NCBI GenBank assembly: GCA_963716585.1
Contig: CAVQTN010000004.1
Span: forward strand, 496,001 to 560,000
DNA: 64,000 nt
Reading direction: 5' to 3'
Source: JAICUY01 sp963716585
Lineage (GTDB): Bacteria > Chloroflexota > Limnocylindria > QHBO01
The notes under the pieces are model-generated. The model worked only from the letters and a program-made list of their open reading frames with translations, searched no databases and was not told the DNA's origin. The number at the start of each line of letters is the position of its first letter. Position 1 is the stretch's first letter. The translations under genes were made by a program, and so were the position numbers. Below, one piece after another: positions 25,339 through 33,245 of the stretch.

Positions 25339-25357
25339 GGGGTGTAGACTGGTTACA
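25327..25357. promoter_or_regulatory. Operator-like site, copy 2 (GTAACTTGT-N15-GGTTACA)
   Basis: GTAACTTGT at 25327-25335 and GGTTACA at 25351-25357, with the same 15-base spacer length but unrelated spacer sequence, 53 bases (about five helical turns) from copy 1. It overlaps the minus-strand -35 and a TAGACT -10 candidate (25345-25350) for the CGNR gene. Confidence 0.55.
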
Positions 25358-25360
25358 GTC

Positions 25361-25996
25361 ATGAGCCTGAACCACGATACGATGCCCGAGCCCGATGGCT
25401 CCGACGAGCTCTTCGTCGCCTTCGCCAATACGCTGCAGCATGAGCACGGTGAGCCGGTCGAGGCGCTGCCCGACACTGACGCGCTGCTCGCGTGGTTGCG
25501 CCGGCACGAGCTCATCAGCGATCGCGGCCGTGTCGCCGAGGGGGCGCGGCTGCGGCGCGATGCGGCGGAGGCCGAACGCCGCATGGAGCGGTTCCGGCAC
25601 CTGCGTGGCGTGCTGCACGAGATCGCCGGCAGCGTCGACCGGCGTGGGCGACCGGCGAAGGCGCAGGTGCGTGACCTGAACCACATCCTTCGTCATGGAC
25701 TGCACTATCACGAGCTGCACCTTGACACCGACGGCACGCGCTACGCCTTCGCGCAGGTCGGCGACCGGCTGGACCAGGCACGAGCCACCATCGCCAGCTC
25801 GTTGGCCCACTTCCTGGCCGATGACGACGCCGCGCGTCTGCGGACGTGTGCCAATCCCGGCTGCCGCTTCGTGTTCGTCGACCGCTCCCCCACCGGCCGG
25901 CGGCGCTGGTGCGACATGCGCACCTGCGGCAACCAGGCAAAGGTCGCCCGGCACCGTGCTCGCGCCCGCGGCGACGCCTCGACACGCAGCGATTGA
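25361..25996 (+). CDS. CGNR zinc-finger (ABATE-domain) transcriptional regulator
   Basis: A 211-residue protein. The N-terminal ~150 residues match the stress-induced ABATE/DUF1470-type helical domain (FANTLQHEHG near 21, ALLAWLRRHELI near 42). The C-terminal CGNR zinc finger has CANPGCRFVFVDRSPTGRRR, then WCDMRTCGNQAKVARHRAR (~165-203), providing four cysteines and basic DNA-binding residues. Such proteins are presumed transcription factors. The ATG follows two copies of a long inverted-end repeat shared with the divergent small-protein promoter, so it probably represses both directions. The effector is unknown. Confidence 0.85.
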   Translation: MSLNHDTMPEPDGSDELFVAFANTLQHEHGEPVEALPDTDALLAWLRRHELISDRGRVAEGARLRRDAAEAERRMERFRHLRGVLHEIAGSVDRRGRPAKAQVRDLNHILRHGLHYHELHLDTDGTRYAFAQVGDRLDQARATIASSLAHFLADDDAARLRTCANPGCRFVFVDRSPTGRRRWCDMRTCGNQAKVARHRARARGDASTRSD

Positions 25997-26030
25997 TCGG
26001 TTGCCCGCCGAGCTCGTTGCTGCCGCGCGC

Positions 26031-26257
26031 TAGAATGTGGCGGACCGCCGAGCGCGGCGGCCGGCAGCCTGAACCCGCAACGAGGCGACGTGCGACCAAC
26101 GTGGACGCCGGACCCAGTACACGCAATGACCGCGCCCGTGGCGGATGGTGGGTGCGCGAGATGACCGCCTAGCGTCGACAGCGACGCCGCAGCCCTCGCG
26201 ACCGGTCGACCACCCGCTCGCAGCGCAACAGCTGTTGGAGAGCGAGGTGGTCATTCC
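26031..26257 (+). promoter_or_regulatory. -10 TAGAAT and long leader before the PRC/MgtE-N gene
   Basis: TAGAAT at 26031-26036 is a -10 candidate without a clear -35. About 215 untranslated bases follow before ATG 26258, with several short GC hairpins. I looked for M-box and yybP-ykoY conserved blocks and did not find them, so any riboswitch role is unproven. Confidence 0.35.
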
Positions 26258-27526
26258 ATGCTCTTTCTGAGCCAGATCATCGGCAGGCCGGTGCTCGACC
26301 GTCACGGCGAGCCATTCGGCAAGGTACGCGATCTGATCGTGGCGCTTGGCGAGACATACCCACCGGTCACCGGGGTGGTGGTGCGGGTTGCCAGCGGCCG
26401 CGACATCTTCCTGCCGTGGTCGGATGTCGAGGAGCTCGATGCAGCCGGCGCGCGGCTGCTCAGCTCGAGCATCAACATCGCTTCCTTCCGGCAGCGGCCG
26501 AACGAGATCCGCGTCTGGCTCGACCTCCAGGACAAGCAGATCGTGGATGTCGAGGGGCGCAAGATCGTGCGCGTCAACGACATCCAGCTGGCGCCGGTGC
26601 GTGGCCGGCTGCGACTGGTGGCGGTCGACGTCGGCCTTGGCGGGATCCTGCGCCGATTGGGCCTCTCGGGCCCGGGCGAACGGCTGGCTCGTGCCCTGGG
26701 GCTCGAGGTCGAGAACTACATCGAATGGGAGGACGTCGACCCGGTGGAGTCGAGCGTCAGCTCCCTGAAGCTGCGCGTCCCGCACCAGGCGCTCTCGACA
26801 CTGCACCCGGCGGACGTGGCGCACATCGTCGAGCAGCTGGCCCCACGCGACCGGACCGGCATCCTCGCCGCGCTCGACGACGAGCGGGCGGCGGACGTGA
26901 TGGAAGAGCTCGACGCCGAGGACCAGGTCGACGTCCTCGAGGCGTTGCCGCCTGAGCGCGCGGCCGACATCCTGGAAGAGATGGGGCCCGACGAGGCAGC
27001 CGACCTGATGGCCGACCTGTCCGAGGAGCGCCAGGCCGAGCTGCTGGGCCTCATGCAACCCAAGGAGGCCGACGAGGTCCGCGGGCTGCTGAACTACGGT
27101 GAGGAGACGGCCGGCGGCCTGATGACGACCGATTTCATCACCATCTCGCCCGACGAGACGGCGCAGCAGGTGATCGACCGGCTGCGAGCACTGGCTCCCC
27201 CATCGGACCGCGCCTATTACCTGTACGTGACCGATTTGCAGGGGCGGCTGGAGGGCACCGCTACCCTGCGAGGGCTCATCGTGGCAGCCCCCGAGACACC
27301 GGTGCGCCAGTTCATGCGCCAGGAGCCGATCTCGGTCAACGCCGACCTCGACGCCGAGCAGGTTGGCGCCGCCATCGCGCGCTACAACCTGCTTGCGCTG
27401 CCGGTGGTCGATGACGCGGGCATCCTGCTGGGGATCGTGACCGTCGACGATGCCTTCGAGCGCGCCCTGGGCGAGGGCTGGCGCAGGCGGCTGCCTGAGA
27501 TCTTCGAGCCGGCGGAGGACCGGTGA
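26258..27526 (+). CDS. PRC-barrel, MgtE N-terminal and CBS domain protein (no channel domain)
   Basis: A 422-residue soluble protein. Two PRC-barrel-like units lie at ~1-72 (LSQIIGRPVLDRHGEPFGKV) and ~88-135. The MgtE-N superhelical domain (~180-285) shows the repeated LxxLxPxxAAxILExM pattern (LPPERAADILEEMGPDEAAD). A CBS pair (~290-410) has GLMTTDFITISPDET and FMRQEPISVNADLD. MgtE channels use these cytoplasmic domains to sense Mg2+, but the membrane domain is absent and an Nramp-like transporter follows directly (GTGA overlap). It is most likely the sensor or regulatory subunit of that transporter. Confidence 0.85.
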   Translation: MLFLSQIIGRPVLDRHGEPFGKVRDLIVALGETYPPVTGVVVRVASGRDIFLPWSDVEELDAAGARLLSSSINIASFRQRPNEIRVWLDLQDKQIVDVEGRKIVRVNDIQLAPVRGRLRLVAVDVGLGGILRRLGLSGPGERLARALGLEVENYIEWEDVDPVESSVSSLKLRVPHQALSTLHPADVAHIVEQLAPRDRTGILAALDDERAADVMEELDAEDQVDVLEALPPERAADILEEMGPDEAADLMADLSEERQAELLGLMQPKEADEVRGLLNYGEETAGGLMTTDFITISPDETAQQVIDRLRALAPPSDRAYYLYVTDLQGRLEGTATLRGLIVAAPETPVRQFMRQEPISVNADLDAEQVGAAIARYNLLALPVVDDAGILLGIVTVDDAFERALGEGWRRRLPEIFEPAEDR

Positions 27527-28832
27527 GCCGGCTGGCCATCTCGCGCCCGCTGCGCCGCGCCCAGCGCTCGATCCGTGAGCGGCTGCCCAATTTCAGGGTG
27601 CATCGCACCGGGATGCTCGCCTTCCTCGGCGTGCTCGGACCGGGGCTCATCGCCGGACTAGCCGGCAACGACGCGGGCGGGATCTTCACCTACAGCGTGA
27701 TGGGCGCGGAAACGGGGCTGCGACTGCTGTGGATCCTGCCGATCACCACCATTCTGCTCATCGTCGTGCTCGAGATGGCGGCGCGCATGGGGGCTGTCTC
27801 GGGCCAGGGCCTGGGCGACCTGATTCGCGACGACTTCGGGATTCGCTGGACGCTGTTCGCCATGATCGTGCTGCTCATCGCCAACGGGTCGAATATCGCC
27901 GCCGAGTTCGCCGGGGCCGCCGCCGCGCTCGAGATCTTCGATATCCCGCGCTGGATCACCGTGCCCGTTGTGGCGACCGGCATCTGGGCGCTGGTCGTGT
28001 TCGGTTCCTATCGGCTCGTCGAGCGGGTCTTTCTGTCTGTTGCGGTCGTCTTCGTGGCCTACATCGTCAGCGCGTTCGTCGCCGGTCCGAACTGGGGCGA
28101 GGTGGGCCGATCGCTGGTCACGCCGTCCATCAGCGTCGAGCCGAGCTTCCTGCTGCTGATGGTCGCGGCCGTGGGCACCACCGTGACCCCGTACATGTTC
28201 TTCTACCTGCAGTCGTCGGTGGCGGACAAGGGCCTGGGGCCCGAGGAGCTGGCCTACGAGCGCGCCGACGCCGTGATCGGCGCGGTGTGGACCAACGTCA
28301 TCGCCCTGTTCATCATCGTCGTCACGGCGGCCACGCTGTTCGGCACCGGCATCGTGCTGAAGACCGCCGAACAGGCCGCTCGTGCGCTGGCGCCCATCGC
28401 CGGCGATTTCGCCCAGGCGCTGTTCGCCTTCGGGCTGTTCGGCGCATCGGTCCTGGCCGCGACGGTCATGCCGCTGACCACCAGCTACACGGTCTGCGAG
28501 TCGTTCGGCTGGGAGTCGGGCATCTCGCGGCGACTTCCGCGAGGCGCCGGTGTTCATGGGGCTGTACACCGTCCTCATCGTGGTCGGCGCGCTCGTGGTG
28601 CTGGTGCCCGGGCATGCCGCTCACCGGGCTCATCATCCTCAGCCAGAACCTGAACGGCATCCTGCTGCCGGTCATCCTGGTCTTCATGCTGCGCCTGGTG
28701 AACAACCCGCGGATCATGGGCAGCCACGTCAACCCGGCCTGGCTCAACGTCGTCGCCTGGGGGCTCACCGGGTTGGTCACCGCCCTGACCCTGGTGCTCT
28801 TCGGGTCGACGATCATCGGCTGGCTCGACTAG
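27523..28832 (+). CDS. Nramp-related divalent metal transporter, atypical site (two frameshifts)
   Basis: A multi-helix transporter of the Nramp superfamily, 435 residues when repaired. TM1 reads GPGLIAGLAGNDAGGIFTYS, where canonical Nramp has DPGN. The TM6 motif reads TTVTPYMFFYLQSS, where canonical proteins have MPH. Loss of that Met is reported for Mg2+-transporting Nramp relatives, so Mg2+ or a similarly hard ion is a reasonable substrate, supported by the preceding MgtE-N/CBS gene. The frame breaks twice. An extra G near 28529 (TCGCGGCGAC) and another near 28610 (CCCGGGCATG) each need removal before the last ~95 residues read through to WLD at 28832. A GTG start overlaps the upstream stop. 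Confidence 0.8.
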
Positions 28833-28933
28833 AGCCGCGGCGTCGAAACGCGGACGGCCCTCGTGCCGCATTCACTGAAAGCTGTCCATGCGGGAGCGCG
28901 CATCCACGTGTGAATGCTCGCCCCCACCAACGC

Positions 28934-29914
28934 CTACGCCCCGATGGGGTGCCAGACCGTCTTTGTCTCGACGTATTCGCCGATGAGGTACGGCGACTGC
29001 GCGCGCTGGCTCAGCCAGTCGTAGCGCTCGAGGCCGTCTCGCGGCGGCCGGATGACGCGCTTCACGTTCTCGACGCCGCTCTCCTCGACCGCGGCAGCCT
29101 CCGAGGTGGCGACACCGAAGGCATCCAGCGCGTTGACGTCCATGTGTGCGGCCAGGGTCGGCACGATCTCGCGACGCAGGCCGGTGACCAGGTTGACCAC
29201 CCCGCCGGGGACGTCCGAGGTGGCCAGCACCTCGGTGAGGGTGACCGCCGGCAACGGCCGTGACTCCGACGCCACCACGACGGCCGCGTTTCCGCTCACG
29301 ATCACCGGGGCCAGGCGGCTGACCAGCCCGAGCAGCGACGAATCTTCGGGCGCGATCACACCGACCACACCGGTCGCCTCGGGGACGGTGAAGTTGAAGT
29401 ACGAGCCGTTCACCGGGTTCACCGATCCGACGACCTGGCTGAACTTGTCGGCCCAGCCGGCGTACCAGACCCAGCGGTCGATGGCCGCATCCACCTCACG
29501 CGTCGCGCGGCGACTGCCGACGCCCTGTGCCGCCGCCACCTCACTGATGAACTGATCGCGTCGTCCCTCCATCAGCTCGGCGATGCGATACAGGATCTGC
29601 GATCGGTTGTAGGCGGTCTTCGCGGCCCAGCCCGGAAACGCCTTGCGTGCGGCGCGCACCGCGTCGCGGATGTCCTTGCGCGTGCCGCGGCAGGCGTTCG
29701 CCAGGAGCCCACCGCGTGGGTCGAAGACCTCATAGCTGCGCCCTGACTCGGTACGCGGGAACTGCCCGCCGATGTAGAGCTTGTAGGTCTTGCGCACGCC
29801 GATGCGGTCGGCCGACGCGCCGTTCGTCGTGGTCGCTGGCGGCGACATCGGCCTGTCCTCCAGGACCGATGCGCGCGAGCGCGACTTCGTGGCGGTTCGG
29901 GTGCGCGGACTCAT
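28934..29914 (-). CDS. Truncated ALDH-like subunit lacking the catalytic cysteine
   Basis: A 326-residue aldehyde dehydrogenase-fold protein against ~480 for the family. It retains the N-terminal NAD-binding region (YKLYIGGQFPRTESGRSYEV, APEDSSLLGLVSRLAPVIVSGN), but the usual ELGGK glutamate and the catalytic-Cys loop are missing, and the chain ends soon after where they should begin. The start overlaps the stop of the full-length ALDH as ATGA. In two-domain ALDH16 proteins the second domain is also catalytically silent, so this pair may be a split version. The truncation is not a frameshift, because the sequence ends in a family-like, compact C-terminus. Confidence 0.78.
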   Translation of the reverse strand: MSPRTRTATKSRSRASVLEDRPMSPPATTTNGASADRIGVRKTYKLYIGGQFPRTESGRSYEVFDPRGGLLANACRGTRKDIRDAVRAARKAFPGWAAKTAYNRSQILYRIAELMEGRRDQFISEVAAAQGVGSRRATREVDAAIDRWVWYAGWADKFSQVVGSVNPVNGSYFNFTVPEATGVVGVIAPEDSSLLGLVSRLAPVIVSGNAAVVVASESRPLPAVTLTEVLATSDVPGGVVNLVTGLRREIVPTLAAHMDVNALDAFGVATSEAAAVEESGVENVKRVIRPPRDGLERYDWLSQRAQSPYLIGEYVETKTVWHPIGA

Positions 29915-31419
29915 GCGTCGAACCGCAGGTAGGCCGACAGCCCGTGGAGTCCGCCCTCGCGGCCGTAGCCCGACTCCTTGTAGCCACCGAAGGGGGAGGT
30001 CGGATCGAACCGGTTGAAGGTGTTGGCCCACACCACGCCGGCGCGCATGGCCGCCACCATCTTGAAGATGCGGCTGCCCTTCTCGGTCCACACCCCGGCG
30101 CTCAAGCCGTACGGCGTGTTGTTCGCCTTCTCGATCGCCTCATCGGGCGTGCGGAAGGTGAGCACCGACAGCACAGGGCCGAAGATCTCCTCCTGCGCGA
30201 TCCGATGCGACTGCGAGACGCCGGTGAACAGGGTGGGCACGAAGAAGTAACCACGATCCGGCAGCTGGCAGTCGGGCTGGAAGATCTCGGCGCCCTCCTC
30301 GATGCCCGACTGCACGAGCTCGTGGATCTTGGCGAGCTGGCCGGCCGAGTTGATGGCGCCCACGTCGGTGTTCTTGTCGAGCGGATCGCCGACGCGCAGC
30401 GTGCCGAGGCGCGCCTTGAGCTTGTCGAGCAGCGGCTCGTAGATGCTCTCCTGCACGAAGAGCCGCGATCCGGCGCAGCAGACCTCGCCCTGGTTGAAGT
30501 AGATGCCGTTGATGATGCCCTCGATCGCCTGGTCGATGGGCGCGTCGTCGAGGACGATGTTCGCAGCCTTGCCGCCGAGCTCGAGGGTGAGCTTCTTGTC
30601 GGACCCGGCGACGGCGCGCCCGATCATCTTGCCGACCGCGGTCGAGCCGGTGAACGCGACCTTGTTGACATCGGGGTGCTTGACCAGGTCCATGCCAATC
30701 TCGCCGGGGCCGGTGATGATGTTGACGACGCCCGGCGGCAGCTCGGCCTGGCGCACGACGTCGGCGAACAGGTACGCCGTCAGGGGCGTGGTGCTCGCCG
30801 GCTTGAGCACGACCGTGTTGCCGGCCGCCAGGGCCGGGGCGATCTTCCAGGCGAGCATCATCAGCGGAAAGTTCCACGGGATGATCTGGGCGGCGACACC
30901 CAGCGACCGCGGCGTGCGGTTCGGAAAGGCGTACTCCAGCTTGTCGGCCCAGCCGGCGTAGTAGAAGAAGTGCGCGGCGGCGAGCGGCACGTCGACGTCG
31001 CGGCTCTCCTTGATGGGTTTGCCGGAGTTCATGGTCTCGACCACCGCAAACTCGCGGCTGCGCTCCTGGATGATCCGCGCGATCCGATACAGGTACTTCG
31101 CCCGCTCGCTGCCCGGCAGCTTCGACCAGGTCTGGCTGTAGCCTGCACGGGCCGCCTTCACGGCCCGATCCACATCGGCCCTCGAGGCACGCGCCACGCG
31201 GGCCAGCACCTCTTCGGTGGCGGGGTTGATGACCTCGAACGTGCGCTTCGGCCTGGCGGCGACGAACTCGTTGCCGATGAACAGGCCGTACTCCGGCCGA
31301 ATGCGTACGTGATCGGTCGACTCGGGCGCCGATGCGTACTCCCACGGCACCTGCTTCCCGGCGGTCAGGCCCCACGAGGCAGGCGCCGGTCGGGTCTCGG
31401 GCTTCTTGGTGAGGGTCAT
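29911..31419 (-). CDS. Aldehyde dehydrogenase, catalytic subunit
   Basis: A 502-residue NAD(P)-dependent aldehyde dehydrogenase. Motifs: PWNFPLMMLAWKIAPALAAGN (cofactor pocket; residues ~174-194), AFTGSTAVGK (~251), LELGGKAAN with the general base (~274), and QGEVCCAGSR with the catalytic Cys (~306). An N-terminal extension of ~60 residues precedes YGLFIGNEF. GGAGG lies just before ATG 31419. It is followed directly by the truncated ALDH and lies in the neighbourhood of deoC, whose product acetaldehyde is a plausible substrate. Confidence 0.9.
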   Translation of the reverse strand: MTLTKKPETRPAPASWGLTAGKQVPWEYASAPESTDHVRIRPEYGLFIGNEFVAARPKRTFEVINPATEEVLARVARASRADVDRAVKAARAGYSQTWSKLPGSERAKYLYRIARIIQERSREFAVVETMNSGKPIKESRDVDVPLAAAHFFYYAGWADKLEYAFPNRTPRSLGVAAQIIPWNFPLMMLAWKIAPALAAGNTVVLKPASTTPLTAYLFADVVRQAELPPGVVNIITGPGEIGMDLVKHPDVNKVAFTGSTAVGKMIGRAVAGSDKKLTLELGGKAANIVLDDAPIDQAIEGIINGIYFNQGEVCCAGSRLFVQESIYEPLLDKLKARLGTLRVGDPLDKNTDVGAINSAGQLAKIHELVQSGIEEGAEIFQPDCQLPDRGYFFVPTLFTGVSQSHRIAQEEIFGPVLSVLTFRTPDEAIEKANNTPYGLSAGVWTEKGSRIFKMVAAMRAGVVWANTFNRFDPTSPFGGYKESGYGREGGLHGLSAYLRFDA

Positions 31420-31465
31420 GTGCCTCCGATTATCGCACGCGCCCGCCGTCGCATCGCTCAGGCCG

Positions 31466-32056
31466 CTACTCTCCGAGCACGCCCTCGAGGTGGAGCAGGA
31501 AGCGCTTGCGATCCAGCCCGCCGGTGTAGCCGCCCAGTCCCCCGCCGGCATGGAGCACACGGTGGCAGGGCACCACGATCGGCACCGGATTCGAGCCAAG
31601 GGCATTTCCCGCCGCTCGGTAGGCGTTCGGCGATCCGGCGTCGGCCGCCACCGCGCGGTAGCTCGAAACGCTGCCGAACGGGATGCGCGCCGTCGCCTGG
31701 AGCACGGCGCCCGCGAAGCCGCGCACCAGGGACCAGTCGACCGGGACGTCGAACCCGTGCCGCTCGCCGGCGAAGTACGCCTCCAGCTCGCGGCGCACGG
31801 CATCGGTCCGCTCCGGGGCGGCGAGGATTCGCGGCGAGAGCCGCTCAGCCAGGTCATCGAGCTCGTCGTCCGCAACGCCGTATGCCAGGCGCACGAGGCC
31901 CCGCGGCGTGACGAAGACACTCAGGGGACCCATCGGCGAGTCGAGGTCGGCGTAGGCGACGTCGAGCAGGTCCTCCTCGGCGGCCCGCTGCCGGAATGCG
32001 GCCACGGCCGCGGCCGCATCGGTCTCGAGGGTGGACAACCGCTCAAACTGGTTCAT
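31466..32056 (-). CDS. ogt: Methylated-DNA-protein cysteine methyltransferase
   Basis: A 196-residue suicide repair protein that removes O6-alkyl groups from guanine. The active-site motif VPCHRVL (~163-169, Cys acceptor), the helix-turn-helix arginine region (PFGSVSSYRAVAADAGSP, ~125-142) and GGLGGYTGGLDRKRFLL (~174-190) are present. A ~35-residue N-terminal extension precedes the usual start. The ATG overlaps the stop of the sigma-factor gene as ATGA, so repair capacity is translationally coupled to a sigma factor. No anti-sigma gene is found in that position. Confidence 0.9.
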   Translation of the reverse strand: MNQFERLSTLETDAAAAVAAFRQRAAEEDLLDVAYADLDSPMGPLSVFVTPRGLVRLAYGVADDELDDLAERLSPRILAAPERTDAVRRELEAYFAGERHGFDVPVDWSLVRGFAGAVLQATARIPFGSVSSYRAVAADAGSPNAYRAAGNALGSNPVPIVVPCHRVLHAGGGLGGYTGGLDRKRFLLHLEGVLGE

Positions 32057-32517
32057 CGGTTCACCTCCATGCGCAGCCGGCGCAGGCCGGCACTGACGTT
32101 CTGTCTCGCGGCTTCCTCGCTGACGCCCATCCGCTCGCCGATCTCGCGATAGGCCAGGTCGAAGACATACCGATGCACCACGGCCGCGCGCTGCTTCAAC
32201 GGCAGCGACCGGACGGCGCCCCACAGCTCGTCATCGGCGGTCGGCGCCGGCGCGACCGCTGGCTCGACGCCATCGAGATCTGCGGCCCGATGCCTCGCGT
32301 TGCGCCGCACGGCATCGGTCGCCTTGCGATGGGCGATCGTGAACAGCCAGCCCCGCAGGTTATCGGCGTGGCGCAGCTGCGGATAACCCCGCAACCCCGC
32401 GATCAGGGTCTCCTGCAGGCAGTCATCGGCCTCGGACGGGCCGACGCAGGCTGTCAGGAACCGATGCAGCTCGGCGGCATGCTCGTCGATCAGGTGCTGG
32501 AACGGCGGAAGGTGCAC
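32053..32517 (-). CDS. ECF-type RNA polymerase sigma factor
   Basis: A 154-residue two-domain sigma factor. Region 2 spans ~1-70 (FLTACVGPSEADDCLQETLI, WLFTIAHRKATDAVRR) and region 4 ~95-150 (LPLKQRAAVVHRYVFDLAYR, then IGERMGVSEEAARQNVSAGL), a helix-turn-helix. I chose GTG 32517 because the frame upstream is not conserved in character and overlaps the DsbA-like gene. Co-translation with Ogt suggests a role in an alkylation or other DNA-damage response. Confidence 0.83.
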   Translation of the reverse strand: MHLPPFQHLIDEHAAELHRFLTACVGPSEADDCLQETLIAGLRGYPQLRHADNLRGWLFTIAHRKATDAVRRNARHRAADLDGVEPAVAPAPTADDELWGAVRSLPLKQRAAVVHRYVFDLAYREIGERMGVSEEAARQNVSAGLRRLRMEVNR

Positions 32518-32560
32518 GTGAGTTGAACGTTCCGGTGTGGCGCGACGTGAGATCGACAAC

Positions 32561-33241
32561 TCATCGCGCTGCGCGGCGCAGCAGGTCGTCGTAGACGCTC
32601 GGATCATCGCGATCGATCACCGGGAAACCGCCACCCTGCCCATCGTCACCCTCCCAGTGCATCTCGACGCCGGGGTTCTGCACGCCCGAGCCGTCCGGCA
32701 GGAAGAGGTGCGGCGAGCCGTCGACCTCGTCGCCCTTGGCGACCTCCCAGTCGTCGAAGATCCGCGCGCGGGCGTGGCCGCTGTCCAGCGCCACGGCCAG
32801 CGCCGCCACGTCGACCGATTCGCATTCGTTGGCGACCTCCAGGATGACGTGACGCAGGCTGATGCAGCGCGACTCGCCCCAGAAGGCGCGGCGCAGGCCG
32901 CGGTCCAGATCCTCGGCGGCGCGCGGCGACTGCAGCGCTGCGGCCTGCACCGCCTCCATGGGCGGCAGCATGGTCACCGGCCACGCTTCGGCGGGCGCCA
33001 ACCAGGCACGCCAGCCGGCACGCGGTGCCAGCGCGGCGATGACCGGCCACTCGGCGTCGAGCTCCTGCCGCGGCGTGGGTTCCGAGTTGAACAGCTCGAG
33101 CGGGAAGACGCGGTGCTCGAAACGGACGGCATCGGCCAGGCCGAGGCGTCGCCGCGCGTCGTGCAGCCGCCACACCGCGGCGTGCGCCCACGGACAGCCG
33201 AGATCGGACCAGACGGCGATGGTGCGCGGGGCGACCTGCAT
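32561..33241 (-). CDS. DsbA/FrnE-family thioredoxin-fold protein with a single active-site Cys
   Basis: A 226-residue protein of the DsbA/2-hydroxychromene-2-carboxylate isomerase group. The N-terminal strand and motif read AVWSDLGCPWAHAA, where typical FrnE has CPWC; only the first cysteine is present. The late conserved motif is VDGSPHLFLPDGSG (~175-188), including the cis-Pro region. The lack of a signal peptide and the single Cys suggest a cytoplasmic glutathione-transferase-like or isomerase function rather than disulfide formation. ATG 33241 directly follows the deoC stop, so it is co-transcribed with deoC. Confidence 0.8.
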   Translation of the reverse strand: MQVAPRTIAVWSDLGCPWAHAAVWRLHDARRRLGLADAVRFEHRVFPLELFNSEPTPRQELDAEWPVIAALAPRAGWRAWLAPAEAWPVTMLPPMEAVQAAALQSPRAAEDLDRGLRRAFWGESRCISLRHVILEVANECESVDVAALAVALDSGHARARIFDDWEVAKGDEVDGSPHLFLPDGSGVQNPGVEMHWEGDDGQGGGFPVIDRDDPSVYDDLLRRAAR

Positions 33242-33245
33242 TCGT

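Noticed and set aside
26037..26257. Possible M-box or yybP-ykoY riboswitch before the MgtE-N/Nramp pair
   Set aside because: The long leader and the metal-transport context invite this, but the conserved sequence blocks of both families are absent by eye. A covariance scan would decide.
28868..28917. Inverted repeat GCATTCAC ... GTGAATGC after the Nramp gene
   Set aside because: Only 8 bp with a 34-base loop and no U-tract; too weak to call a terminator between the convergent genes.
28934..29914. Short ALDH as a frameshifted pseudogene
   Set aside because: Neither neighbouring frame continues the missing catalytic region, and the C-terminus is compact with overlapping gene ends, so a genuine short subunit is more likely.
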